This document shows, one piece after another, positions 10,955 to 19,669 of a stretch of DNA of 64,000 nt. Below the pieces are notes generated by a model. The model ran no database searches, was not told where the DNA came from, and was given only the letters and a program-made list of their open reading frames with translations. How positions within the stretch are numbered: the stretch's first letter is position 1; each line of letters begins with the position of its first letter. This DNA is from Lutibacter profundi (lineage in GTDB: Bacteria > Bacteroidota > Bacteroidia > Flavobacteriales > Flavobacteriaceae), in assembly GCF_001543325.1 (NCBI RefSeq), contig NZ_CP013355.1, forward strand, positions 888,501-952,500, read 5' to 3'. The translations under genes were made by a program, and so were the position numbers.

Positions 10955-11048
10955 GGCAAGCTACCTACATCACACTGCTACAACCTAATACCCTTGCTGC
11001 GTTCCCGCCCTGGGGGATTCAAAGGGAGCTAGTTGTGTAGGACTTGCC
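10955..11048 (-). ncRNA. ffs: Signal recognition particle RNA (small bacterial type, 4.5S-like)
   Basis: Read on the minus strand, the sequence has the conserved SRP domain IV core CAGGGCGGGAACGCAGCAAG, which lines up with the E. coli core CAGG...GGAA...GCAGC..AGG that binds the Ffh M domain. The ends pair (CTTGCC with GGCAAG) to close a hairpin of about 94 nt. A run of seven T follows on the minus strand (complement of 10948-10954), forming an intrinsic terminator with the closing stem. It works with Ffh, encoded here at 54.9 kb, in co-translational targeting to the inner membrane. Exact ends are estimated from the closing helix. Confidence 0.88.
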
Positions 11049-11053
11049 AGCTG

Positions 11054-11084
11054 CAAATTTACAATCAATTTTTAGTTATAGCAA
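11054..11084 (-). promoter_or_regulatory. Promoter of SRP RNA
   Basis: On the minus strand, TTG (complement of 11082-11084) is followed by a 20-bp spacer and TAAATTTG (complement of 11054-11061). This is a complete Bacteroidota -33/-7 promoter ending six bases before the RNA's closing helix, as expected for a start close to 11048. Confidence 0.75.
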
Positions 11085-11175
11085 TGATTTTTTTATAATT
11101 TTATGTAACATTTATAATTCACTGTTTACTAATAAATTACTTAAAACAATTTATTAATATTAACAATTAGCATTA

Positions 11176-11202
11176 TATACTAAACGGTATTTAGTATATT
11201 TG
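11176..11202 (+). promoter_or_regulatory. Promoter -7 box overlapped by a 9-bp inverted repeat (operator-like)
   Basis: TATACTAAA (11176-11184) and TTTAGTATA (11190-11198) form a perfect inverted repeat around CGGTA. The right arm overlaps a -7 box TATATTTG (11195-11202) that lies 25 bp before the DUF4199 ATG. The geometry fits a dimeric repressor (TetR-like half sites are one possibility) blocking the promoter of the DUF4199/glycosyltransferase operon. No regulator gene is adjacent; the identity of the protein is inference. Confidence 0.55.
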
Positions 11203-11227
11203 TTAAACTAAAACCTATACTTTAAAT

Positions 11228-11764
11228 ATGGAAAACCAAACAACTACACCAAAACAAATAATGTTAAACTATGGTTTAGTATTAGGCCTTACAAGTATTT
11301 TAATTAATGTTATTATTTTTGCCATTGGTAAAACTTACGACCCTCACTGGTCTGTAGGAGTTCTAGGATTTATTATTATGATAGTAATATTAGTCTTGGG
11401 AATTAAAAAAATGAAAGAAATTAATGGAGGTTACTTAGGCTTAGGCGAAGCCTTAAAAATAGGACTAGGAATTGCCCTTATCTCAGCATTAATCAGTGTT
11501 ATTTATACTCTAATTTTCACAAATTATATTGAACCAGAATATTTTACAAGAATGGCTGAAGTACAGCAACAAAAGATGTTAGAAGCTTATCCTAATTTTA
11601 CCGATGAACAGTTAGAAGCTTCTATGGCTATGACAAAAAAAATGTCAGGTCCTTTTGTAACTTCAGCAATGACAATTATTGGTAGTTTATTTTTTGGATT
11701 TATAATTGCTTTAATAGGAGGCTTGGTTATGAAAAAAACAAATGAAGAAATTGATAGTATTTAA
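11228..11764 (+). CDS. DUF4199 family membrane protein
   Basis: A 178-residue inner-membrane protein with four predicted hydrophobic segments: about residues 15-32, 38-58, 75-100 and 140-165. A soluble stretch with MAEVQQQKMLEAYPNF lies between segments three and four. The layout and the GGYLGLGEALKIG motif match the Bacteroidota family DUF4199, whose function is unknown. It is 16 bp upstream of a GT2 glycosyltransferase in the same direction, an arrangement often seen in flavobacteria, so the two are probably co-transcribed. The palindrome over its promoter suggests repression. Confidence 0.85.
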   Translation: MENQTTTPKQIMLNYGLVLGLTSILINVIIFAIGKTYDPHWSVGVLGFIIMIVILVLGIKKMKEINGGYLGLGEALKIGLGIALISALISVIYTLIFTNYIEPEYFTRMAEVQQQKMLEAYPNFTDEQLEASMAMTKKMSGPFVTSAMTIIGSLFFGFIIALIGGLVMKKTNEEIDSI

Positions 11765-11780
11765 TAAAATCAAAAATTAA

Positions 11781-12728
11781 ATGGATATATCAGTAGTTAT
11801 TCCACTATTGAACGAAGAAGAATCTTTAAATGAATTATACGATTGGATTGTAAAGGTTATGCAATCCAATCGTTATTCTTATGAAATCCTTTTTATTGAT
11901 GATGGTAGTACCGATAATTCTTGGAAGGTAATTGAAAAATTATCAGAAAAAGATAGTAACGTAAAAGGAATTCGTTTTCAAAAAAACTATGGAAAATCTC
12001 AAGCATTAAATGCTGGTTTTAAAAAAGTTAAAGGCGATGTAGTAATAACTATGGATGCTGATTTACAAGACAGTCCAGATGAAATTCCAGAATTATACCA
12101 CCTCATTAAAAAAGAAAACTTCGATTTAATTTCAGGATGGAAAAAAAAGCGATACGATTCCAAAATTCGAAAAAATTTACCTTCAAAATTATTCAATGCA
12201 GCCGCACGTAAAACATCTGGATTAAAATTACACGATTTTAATTGTGGATTAAAAGCCTATAAAAATGAAGTTGTAAAAAATATTGACGTTAATGGTGAAA
12301 TGCATCGGTATATTCCTGTTTTAGCCAAAAATGCAGGATATACTAAAATTGATGAGAAAGTAGTTGCACATCAAGCTAGAAAATACGGTATTACAAAATT
12401 TGGAATAGACAGATTTATCAATGGTTTCTTAGATTTAATTACCATTTGGTTTTTATCAAAATTTGGAAAAAGACCTATGCATCTGTTTGGGCTATTAGGA
12501 ACTATCATGTTTATTATAGGATGTACTTTTGCTTTTTATTTGGGGATTGATAAATTATTTTTTAACCCTACAGGTAGGTTAATTACACAACGACCTCAGT
12601 TTTACTTGGCTTTAGTAACTATGATTATTGGAACTCAATTCTTTTTAGCTGGTTTTTTAGGCGAAATTATTTTACGCACTAAAACCGACACCAAACGTTA
12701 CACTATTTCAAGTAAAATTAATTGCTAA
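11781..12728 (+). CDS. Family 2 glycosyltransferase with C-terminal membrane anchor
   Basis: 315 residues. The N-terminal GT-A domain begins DISVVIPLLNEEES, has the IDDGSTDNS motif, and a metal-binding DxD in TMDADLQDSPDE near residue 92. Two hydrophobic segments follow at about 234-260 and 275-300. This is the DPM1/GtrB-like architecture, which usually transfers a sugar from a nucleotide donor to polyprenyl phosphate at the cytoplasmic face of the inner membrane. The exact sugar cannot be told. It follows the DUF4199 gene and precedes phosphoglucomutase, which could supply sugar phosphates for nucleotide-sugar synthesis. Confidence 0.88.
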   Translation: MDISVVIPLLNEEESLNELYDWIVKVMQSNRYSYEILFIDDGSTDNSWKVIEKLSEKDSNVKGIRFQKNYGKSQALNAGFKKVKGDVVITMDADLQDSPDEIPELYHLIKKENFDLISGWKKKRYDSKIRKNLPSKLFNAAARKTSGLKLHDFNCGLKAYKNEVVKNIDVNGEMHRYIPVLAKNAGYTKIDEKVVAHQARKYGITKFGIDRFINGFLDLITIWFLSKFGKRPMHLFGLLGTIMFIIGCTFAFYLGIDKLFFNPTGRLITQRPQFYLALVTMIIGTQFFLAGFLGEIILRTKTDTKRYTISSKINC

Positions 12729-12757
12729 CAAATTTCTAAAAAACTACTATTTAATAG

Positions 12758-12765
12758 TATTTTTG
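12758..12765 (+). promoter_or_regulatory. -7 promoter box for the phosphoglucomutase operon
   Basis: TATTTTTG followed by C matches TAnnTTTG and lies 23 bp before the ATG of the phosphoglucomutase gene. No convincing -33 TTG at the usual distance. Confidence 0.45.
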
Positions 12766-12788
12766 CATTAAAATTAATTTTAAAGATT

Positions 12789-14504
12789 ATGAGCACAATT
12801 TTAGAAAAAGCCAAGCTTTGGCTGTCCAACACTTTTGATGCCACTACACAACAAGAAATTAAAGAACTCATCACTAATAATCCCGAACAATTAACCGAAC
12901 GTTTTTACAAAAACTTAGAATTTGGCACAGGCGGAATGCGTGGTGTTATGGGAGCAGGTACTAACCGAATTAACAAATATACTTTAGGTAAAGCTACCCA
13001 AGGTTTATCAAATTACTTAAAACAATCGTTCCCTAATAAACCCTTAAAAGTAGCAATTGCTTATGATTGCCGCCACAATAGTCAATCATTCGCTAAAATA
13101 GTTGCCAATGTGCTGTCTGCCAATAATATACAGGTTTATTTATTTGAAGATATGCGGCCAACACCTGAATTATCATTCACCGTAAGGCATTTAGGCTGTG
13201 ATGCAGGAATTGTATTAACAGCTTCTCACAATCCCCCAGAATATAACGGATATAAAGTTTATTGGAATGATGGCGGACAAATTGTTCCTCCAAATGATAT
13301 TAATATTATCAACGAAGTAAATAGTTTAGATTTTTCTGAAATTAATTTCAATACCAATGAAAACCTAATTGAATATGTTGGTAAAGAAATTGATGATGCA
13401 TTTATAACTGCTTCTGTAAAAAATGGCACTTTTAATGTAAAAGGAAGAGAAAATCTAAAAATTGTTTTTACTTCATTACACGGAACCTCTATTAAAATAA
13501 TTCCGTTTGCCCTTGCAAAAGCAGGCTATACAGATGTTAATATTGTTGAAGAACAACGAGAACCAAATGGTGATTTTCCAACTGTTACTTCTCCAAATCC
13601 CGAAGAACCAGCGGCTTTAAAAATGGCTACAGATTTAGCCGAGAAAATAAATGCTGATATTGTAATTGGAACCGATCCTGATAGTGATAGAATAGGAATT
13701 GCTGTAAGAAATTTAGAAGGTAATATGATTCTTTTAAATGGGAATCAAACAATGAGTGTAATGACCGATTTTTTGATTAAAAATTGGCAAAAACAAGGGC
13801 TATTAAATGGAAAACAATTTGTAGGTTCAACCATAGTGTCAACTAATTTAGTCAATAAAATTGCCGAAAGTTATGGCGTTGAAACCAAAGTTGGTTTAAC
13901 AGGATTTAAGTGGATTGCCAAAATGATACGTGATGCTGAAGGCAAACAAGATTTTATAGGTGGTGGAGAAGAAAGCTTTGGCTATATGGTTGGTGGTTTT
14001 GTTCGTGATAAAGACGCTGTAACTGCTACTTTATTAGCTTGTGAAATTGCAGCAAATGCAAAAGTAACTAAAAGTTCATTTTACAAAGAATTACTTAAAT
14101 TATATGTGAAACATAATTTTTACAAAGAACATTTAATTGCTATTGTGAAAAAAGGAATGGACGGCGCTGAAATTATTAGTAAAATGATGATTGAATTACG
14201 TAAAAACCCTTTAAAAGAAATTGACGGTTCAAAAGTAACGTATTTATATGATTATCAAGCTTCAAGTAAAACCAATTTACGAACGGGTAAAGTTGAGCCT
14301 ATCAATGTTGAAAAATCTAATGTCTTAATTTATCATACTGAAGATGGTACAAAAGTTGCTGCACGACCAAGCGGAACAGAACCAAAAATAAAATTCTATT
14401 TTAGCGTAAATTTACCTTTAGACGCTATTGAAAATTCTAAAGCAATTGAAGCCAAATTGGATGCTAAAATTCAACGAATTATTAAAGAAATGAAATTAGA
14501 TTAA
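12789..14504 (+). CDS. Phospho-sugar mutase (phosphoglucomutase/phosphomannomutase family)
   Basis: 571 residues, the length of PgcA-type alpha-phosphohexomutases. The phosphoserine loop TASHNPP is at residues 144-150, the metal-binding loop DPDSDR near 298, the sugar-binding loop GGEESFG near 397, and the phosphate-binding loop RPSGTEPK near 525. It interconverts hexose-1- and hexose-6-phosphate in the cytoplasm, feeding nucleotide-sugar and glycan synthesis. Its stop codon overlaps the start of the ABC exporter gene (TAATG), so the two are translationally coupled. Confidence 0.92.
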   Translation: MSTILEKAKLWLSNTFDATTQQEIKELITNNPEQLTERFYKNLEFGTGGMRGVMGAGTNRINKYTLGKATQGLSNYLKQSFPNKPLKVAIAYDCRHNSQSFAKIVANVLSANNIQVYLFEDMRPTPELSFTVRHLGCDAGIVLTASHNPPEYNGYKVYWNDGGQIVPPNDINIINEVNSLDFSEINFNTNENLIEYVGKEIDDAFITASVKNGTFNVKGRENLKIVFTSLHGTSIKIIPFALAKAGYTDVNIVEEQREPNGDFPTVTSPNPEEPAALKMATDLAEKINADIVIGTDPDSDRIGIAVRNLEGNMILLNGNQTMSVMTDFLIKNWQKQGLLNGKQFVGSTIVSTNLVNKIAESYGVETKVGLTGFKWIAKMIRDAEGKQDFIGGGEESFGYMVGGFVRDKDAVTATLLACEIAANAKVTKSSFYKELLKLYVKHNFYKEHLIAIVKKGMDGAEIISKMMIELRKNPLKEIDGSKVTYLYDYQASSKTNLRTGKVEPINVEKSNVLIYHTEDGTKVAARPSGTEPKIKFYFSVNLPLDAIENSKAIEAKLDAKIQRIIKEMKLD

Positions 14505-16330
14505 TGAATTATTTTAAGAAAATTATAGCGTACGCTAAGCCATATACAAAATTTGCATGGCTTAATATCTTATTCAATATTTTGTACGCTATTTTTAATG
14601 TACTAACCATTGTTGCCTTTATTCCTGTATTAAATATTTTGTTTAAACAACAAAATAAAATTGAAGCAGCTCCTGTTTATAAAGGAATTTTCTCTTTAGG
14701 AAAGTATGCTCAAGACAGTTTCTATTATTTTATTTCTCAAAAAATTGAAACTGAAGGCGTTATAAATACATTGGTTTTTGTATGTCTACTAACACTATTT
14801 TTGTTTTTCTTTAAAAACTTTTTTAGATATTTAGCATCATTTTCGTTATCGTTTTTACGAAATGGTGTTGTTAAAGATTTGCGAGATAGTATTTATCAAA
14901 AAATTATTGAATTGCCTATCGCCTATTTTTCAGAAAAAAAGAAAGGTGATATTATTGCTCGTATGACTTCTGATGTTCAAGAAATTGAAAATTCATTTTT
15001 AACTTCTCTAGAATCTGTAGTTAGAGAGCCATTAACCATTTTAATTTCATTAATAATTATGTTAGTTATCAGTACTAAACTAACCTTGTTTGTATTTATA
15101 TTATTACCTATTTCAGGATTTATTATCTCTTCCATTAGTAAAAAATTAAAAGCACAATCACTAAAAGCACAACAAGAAACGGGTAATTTTTTATCGTTTA
15201 TTGAAGAAACTTTAACCGGTTTACGAGTGATAAAAGGATTTAATGCAGAAGATAAAATAAAAGATAAATTTAAAAATTCCACCAATAATTTTAGACTATT
15301 AATGAACAGTGTTTTACAACGTAAAACACTCGCTTCTCCAATGAGTGAATTTTTAGGTTCAGCCACAATCATTTCAATATTATGGTATGGCGGAAAATTA
15401 GTTTTAGGAGATCACAGCACGTTACGACCTGAACAATTTTTAACTTATATTGGGTTGTTTTATTTAATTTTAAATCCTGTAAAAGCCTTAACCACATCTT
15501 TTTACAACATACAAAAAGGAAATGCTTCTGCTGAACGTATTTTAGATATTTTAGAAACCGAAAATACCATTGTTGATAAACCAAACGCTATTAATAAAAA
15601 ATCATTTGACAAAAGTATTTTGTTCGAAAACATTTCATTTAAATACAAAGATGAATATGTTCTAAATAACTTTTCATTAGAACTAAAAAAAGGGCAAACG
15701 GTTGCATTGGTTGGACAATCAGGAAGTGGAAAATCTACTTTAGCAAATTTAATTACTCGATTTTATGATGTAAATAAAGGAACTATTAAAATTGATGGAA
15801 TTGATATTAAAGATATTTCTCAAAAATCATTAAGAGGGTTAATGGGTATTGTAACTCAAGATTCTATTTTATTTAATGATACTGTTAAAAATAACATTAG
15901 TTTAGGCGTTGAATCTGCCACTGATGCTCAAGTAATTGAAGCTGCAAAAATTGCCAATGCACATGAATTTATTAAAGATTTACCTGAACAATATGAAACT
16001 AATATTGGCGATAGTGGCAATACGCTTTCTGGTGGACAAAAACAACGATTGAGTATTGCCAGAGCAGTACTTAAAAACCCTCCAATAATGGTTTTAGATG
16101 AAGCAACTTCAGCTTTAGATACTGAAAGTGAACAGTTGGTACAAAAAGCACTCGAAAAAATGATGGAAAACAGAACATCGTTAGTAATTGCTCACCGTTT
16201 ATCAACCATTCAAAAAGCAAATTTAATTGTAGTAATGAAAAAAGGTGCAATTGTTGAACAAGGTAAACACAGCGAATTATTAGCAAAGAAAGGTGAATAC
16301 TTTAAGTTAGTTACCATGCAATCACTTTAA
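14504..16330 (+). CDS. ABC exporter, MsbA-like half transporter
   Basis: A 608-residue fusion of a six-helix membrane domain (about residues 15-335) and a nucleotide-binding domain. Motifs: Walker A LVGQSGSGKST, Q-loop VTQDSILF, signature LSGGQKQR, Walker B IMVLDEATSALD and a downstream switch histidine AHRLST. It should work as a homodimer in the inner membrane. MsbA-like exporters flip lipid A-core or other lipids, and some export drugs; the neighbourhood (mutase, glycosyltransferase) favours an envelope substrate. The ATG overlaps the preceding stop by one base. Confidence 0.9.
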   Translation: MNYFKKIIAYAKPYTKFAWLNILFNILYAIFNVLTIVAFIPVLNILFKQQNKIEAAPVYKGIFSLGKYAQDSFYYFISQKIETEGVINTLVFVCLLTLFLFFFKNFFRYLASFSLSFLRNGVVKDLRDSIYQKIIELPIAYFSEKKKGDIIARMTSDVQEIENSFLTSLESVVREPLTILISLIIMLVISTKLTLFVFILLPISGFIISSISKKLKAQSLKAQQETGNFLSFIEETLTGLRVIKGFNAEDKIKDKFKNSTNNFRLLMNSVLQRKTLASPMSEFLGSATIISILWYGGKLVLGDHSTLRPEQFLTYIGLFYLILNPVKALTTSFYNIQKGNASAERILDILETENTIVDKPNAINKKSFDKSILFENISFKYKDEYVLNNFSLELKKGQTVALVGQSGSGKSTLANLITRFYDVNKGTIKIDGIDIKDISQKSLRGLMGIVTQDSILFNDTVKNNISLGVESATDAQVIEAAKIANAHEFIKDLPEQYETNIGDSGNTLSGGQKQRLSIARAVLKNPPIMVLDEATSALDTESEQLVQKALEKMMENRTSLVIAHRLSTIQKANLIVVMKKGAIVEQGKHSELLAKKGEYFKLVTMQSL

Positions 16331-16455
16331 TAATTGACAATTGTCAATTATCAATGCTGTTATAACTAAGCATTTTTTGCGAATGAAGTTATCAATTTAT
16401 TTGTAGTTCCTGTCATGAAATTACTTCAGTTTTCTATTGAAAACTTCGTAATGAC
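16330..16455. repeat. Two intergenic palindromes between convergent genes
   Basis: A perfect 22-bp palindrome (16330-16351, core TTGACAATTGTCAA) starts at the exporter stop codon. A second imperfect hairpin runs from GTCAT (16412) to ATGAC (16455), with inner arms AGTTTTC and GAAAACT around TATT. Both sit between convergent genes (exporter and CCA enzyme). They may end transcription in both directions or be dispersed REP-like repeats; neither has a clear T run. Confidence 0.5.
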
Positions 16456-16469
16456 GAATTCTGAAATTA

Positions 16470-17900
16470 TTAATTGTTAATCTTTTTCAGCCCTAATTTA
16501 TTAGCTTTTTTAAGCATAAAAGCATAAGCTTCCTCATAATTATTTGCTATTTCGCCTTCTAAAATAGCTTCTTTAATGGCATCTTTAATCTGCCCTATTT
16601 CTCTACAAGGCTTTAAATTAAAAGTGTTCATAATTAATTCGCCTGAAATTGGTGGTTGGAAATTACGAATATGATCTCGTTCTTCAACTTCTTTAATTTT
16701 TTGACGAACGATTTTAAAATTACGGTGATATTTTTTAAATCGTGAAGGGTTTTTAGTGGTAATATCTGCCTCACACAAGGTCATTAAACTTTCAATATCA
16801 TCACCTGTATCAAAAACCAGTCTTCTAACTGCTGAATCTGTAACTTCCGTAGCCAACACAATAGGTCTAGAACTTAAAAATACCATTTTTTGAACAAATT
16901 TCATTTTTTCATTCAAGGGCATTTTTAAACGTTTAAATAATTTGTATACCATTTTTGCCCCAACAAATTCGTGTCCGTGAAAAGTCCATCCAATTGTTTT
17001 GTGAAATTTTTTGGTAGGTGCTTTCCCTATATCATGTAATAAAGCAGCCCAACGCAACCACAAATCGTTAGTGTTTTTAGAAATATTATCTACTACTTCT
17101 AGGGTGTGATAAAAATTATCTTTGTGTTTTTGCCCTTCAACTTCATCAACACCTTGTAAATTTGTTAATTCAGGTAAAAACCGTTCTAATAATTTAGTTT
17201 TATGTAATAATAAGAGCCCTACTGATGGAACTTTAGATAACATTATTTTATTGAATTCATCTATAATGCGTTCACGTGTTATAATATCAATTCGTTTAGC
17301 ATTTCTAGTAATAGCTTTAAGTGATTCTTCTTCAATAATGAAATTTAATTGAGATGCAAACCGTATTGCACGCATCATTCGTAAAGGGTCATCAGAATAG
17401 GTAATATCAGGGTTTAAAGGTGTTTTAATAATCTTTGCTTCTAAATCATTCAACCCATTAAAAGGGTCTAATAATTTCCCAAAATCAGTCTTATTCAAAC
17501 TTAATGCCAGTGTATTAATTGTAAAATCTCTTCTGTTTTGGTCATCTTCTAATGTGCCTGTTTCAACTTTAGGATTTCTGCTATCTTTAGTATATGATTC
17601 TTTTCGTGCTCCCACAAATTCAATTTCTACATCCTCAAAACGCAACATTGCGGTTCCATAAGTTTTAAAAACTTGGACTTTCGGCTTATTCGGTAATAAT
17701 TTTGCAACCTCTTCAGCCAAATCAATCCCACTTCCAACTGCAACAATGTCTATATCTTTAGGAATTCCTCTCTTTAAGAAATAATCACGTACAAACCCAC
17801 CTATTACATAAGTTTCGATTTTTAATTTATCTGAAGCTTTTGAAATATATTTAAATATAGGATGCTTTAGAGCATCTTTATAACTGTTTTTTTCTATCAT
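16470..17900 (-). CDS. tRNA nucleotidyltransferase (CCA-adding) / poly(A) polymerase family with HD domain
   Basis: 476 residues. The class II nucleotidyltransferase head has VIGGFVRD near residue 34, the catalytic DIDIV near 54 and a DFTINTLAL motif near 155. A neck domain follows, then an HDIG-type phosphohydrolase domain (LLHDIGKAPTK, about residue 290). Bacteroidota proteins of this build usually add or repair the CCA end of tRNA; a poly(A) polymerase role cannot be excluded from sequence. Monocistronic on the minus strand, convergent with the exporter gene. Confidence 0.9.
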   Translation of the reverse strand: MIEKNSYKDALKHPIFKYISKASDKLKIETYVIGGFVRDYFLKRGIPKDIDIVAVGSGIDLAEEVAKLLPNKPKVQVFKTYGTAMLRFEDVEIEFVGARKESYTKDSRNPKVETGTLEDDQNRRDFTINTLALSLNKTDFGKLLDPFNGLNDLEAKIIKTPLNPDITYSDDPLRMMRAIRFASQLNFIIEEESLKAITRNAKRIDIITRERIIDEFNKIMLSKVPSVGLLLLHKTKLLERFLPELTNLQGVDEVEGQKHKDNFYHTLEVVDNISKNTNDLWLRWAALLHDIGKAPTKKFHKTIGWTFHGHEFVGAKMVYKLFKRLKMPLNEKMKFVQKMVFLSSRPIVLATEVTDSAVRRLVFDTGDDIESLMTLCEADITTKNPSRFKKYHRNFKIVRQKIKEVEERDHIRNFQPPISGELIMNTFNLKPCREIGQIKDAIKEAILEGEIANNYEEAYAFMLKKANKLGLKKINN

Positions 17901-18064
17901 GTTATTCTATAAACAATAGGTGTCATTAAAAAAAATAAACGCCATTCTAATCTTGTTTCAGAATCTCATCAAACTAATTGTATAGTATAATTTGAACCTA
18001 AACAAGTTCAGGTTAACGGAACATCATATTTTTAATAAACTCCTATTTTAGCTTTTAAAATTTA

Positions 18065-18628
18065 TTATTCACGAAGCACTATCAATTCTCCATTTTCAGC
18101 TACTTTTAAAATAGTTGAAGACTTCACATTTATTTCCTCGCGATGCAAATTTACAATATAGTCAACGCTATCCAAAATTGAAGTATCAATTTCATTAAAA
18201 CTTTTAGGAGTCAATGTACCACTTATATTTGCCGAAGTTGAAACAATAGGTTTTCCAAACTTTGCTATTAATTGATTACAAAATTCTTGTTTTACTATTC
18301 TAATAGCAACAGTGTTATCACTTGCTACTACATTTTTAGCTAAACCAACCGGATTTTTATAAATAATGGTAGTTGGTTTGTTAGTTTTAGATAACAAATT
18401 AATTATTTCTTTAGAAATAGATGAAATATACCTTTTAAGCATTTCAATATTATTCACTAAAATAATTAAACTTTTACTTTCTGAGCGTTTTTTAATTTTA
18501 AAAATATTTTTAACAGCTTCTTTTGAAGTAGCATCACAACCAATTCCCCATACAGTATCTGTTGGATACAAAAGTATTTTTTTATTTTTTAAAATTTCTA
18601 AGGCCTTATTTATCTCTGTATTTTTCAT
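18065..18628 (-). CDS. tsaC: L-threonylcarbamoyladenylate synthase (TsaC/Sua5/YrdC family)
   Basis: A 187-residue, single YrdC-domain protein with LLYPTDTVWGIGCDA near residue 20, KSLIILV near 53 and STSANISG near 132, which form the threonine/ATP/bicarbonate site. It makes threonylcarbamoyl-AMP, the donor for t6A37 in ANN-decoding tRNAs. The length fits the short TsaC form rather than two-domain Sua5. Its ATG overlaps the stop of the upstream TagB-like gene (TAATG), so it is translated as the last gene of a three-gene minus-strand operon. Confidence 0.92.
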   Translation of the reverse strand: MKNTEINKALEILKNKKILLYPTDTVWGIGCDATSKEAVKNIFKIKKRSESKSLIILVNNIEMLKRYISSISKEIINLLSKTNKPTTIIYKNPVGLAKNVVASDNTVAIRIVKQEFCNQLIAKFGKPIVSTSANISGTLTPKSFNEIDTSILDSVDYIVNLHREEINVKSSTILKVAENGELIVLRE

Positions 18629-19665
18629 TAATATTTTCCAAATATTTTATGAATTTTTAATTTTCTTAAAAATGATAGTTTTCTCTTTTCTGGAACACCA
18701 TTTTTGGTAATGTATTTTAAACTAGCTTCAACCATTCTTAACGCAGATTTACCATCATTATAAGGATGATATTGCTGTGCAATTTTTAATCGTTTTTCTT
18801 TAAAATTATCGGCTTTAAGATTTGATTCAATTTTACTTGAAAGGTTTTTATATTCATTAGAATTATCCCAAAGAATATTTTTAGAATTACTTTTAAATGT
18901 AATAACAGGTTTATTTAACAGCAAAAACTCATAAACTACAGATGAAGTATCACTCACCATAATATCAGCCATTAGTAAAAACTTAATAATATTGCGTTCT
19001 TCTTCAAAAATTATATTAGCTGTTGATTTTGCTAGTTGTTTATATTCCTCAATTAATTCAACAGCCATTAAATCATGAAACTTTATTAAAATTAAATATT
19101 TCCTGTTTTTTGATAATTCCTTAAATTCTTCAATTAAAAATGATGCCGAAGTTAATGATGGGGAGAATGTTGGTGCATATAAAACTATTATTTTTGCCTT
19201 AAATTTTAATAACAACTCTTTCTTAATTACATTATATTTATGAAGTTCTTCACCATAAATATCTAATTTTGGCCAACCTGTTTCAAGTACTTCAAAATTT
19301 TTAAACTTTTGCTTAAGCTCTAAAAATTTCTTTGTAAAATAAGGGCCTTGCGTTAAATACAAATCAAAATAATGTCTAATTCTAAAATGTCCTTTTTTTT
19401 CACCTGCCAAGCCATGAAATATTTGGACTTTTAACCCTCTTAAATAATAGGGCACTTCATTTCCTGGCACAAAAATAACATCACTTTTAAATTCTTTCAC
19501 CTCTTTCATATCTGATGTAAAAGGCTCATTTTGAAAAGGGAATTGTTTTTGAATGGTTTTTCTAACAAACCACAAATATGAAAAGTTTTTTTCTTTTAGA
19601 ACTTCCATAATAGGCTTTAAAATTCCAAAAGCATACGGATTTTGACAAAAAAGAACCGTTTTCAT
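18628..19665 (-). CDS. CDP-glycerol glycerophosphotransferase (TagB/TagF-like) family protein
   Basis: 345 residues. The N-terminal MKTVLFCQNPYAFGIL segment resembles a GT-B Rossmann start. Family landmarks are the HGLAGEKKG histidine loop near residue 85, ETGWPKLD near 133, VLYAPTFSPS near 160, a KFHD motif near 194 and a C-terminal SDTSSVVYEF near 242, close to glyphos-transferase proteins. Related enzymes transfer glycerol-phosphate or ribitol-phosphate from CDP donors in teichoic-acid-like or capsule synthesis. It lies between a LicC-like nucleotidyltransferase and tsaC, suggesting an envelope polyol-phosphate decoration. The donor substrate is not predictable. Confidence 0.72.
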   Translation of the reverse strand: MKTVLFCQNPYAFGILKPIMEVLKEKNFSYLWFVRKTIQKQFPFQNEPFTSDMKEVKEFKSDVIFVPGNEVPYYLRGLKVQIFHGLAGEKKGHFRIRHYFDLYLTQGPYFTKKFLELKQKFKNFEVLETGWPKLDIYGEELHKYNVIKKELLLKFKAKIIVLYAPTFSPSLTSASFLIEEFKELSKNRKYLILIKFHDLMAVELIEEYKQLAKSTANIIFEEERNIIKFLLMADIMVSDTSSVVYEFLLLNKPVITFKSNSKNILWDNSNEYKNLSSKIESNLKADNFKEKRLKIAQQYHPYNDGKSALRMVEASLKYITKNGVPEKRKLSFLRKLKIHKIFGKY

Positions 19666-19669
19666 AAAA

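Noticed and set aside
17995..18014. Interrupted palindrome AACCT...AGGTT after tsaC
   Set aside because: Broken stem without a T run; not supported as a terminator or operator.
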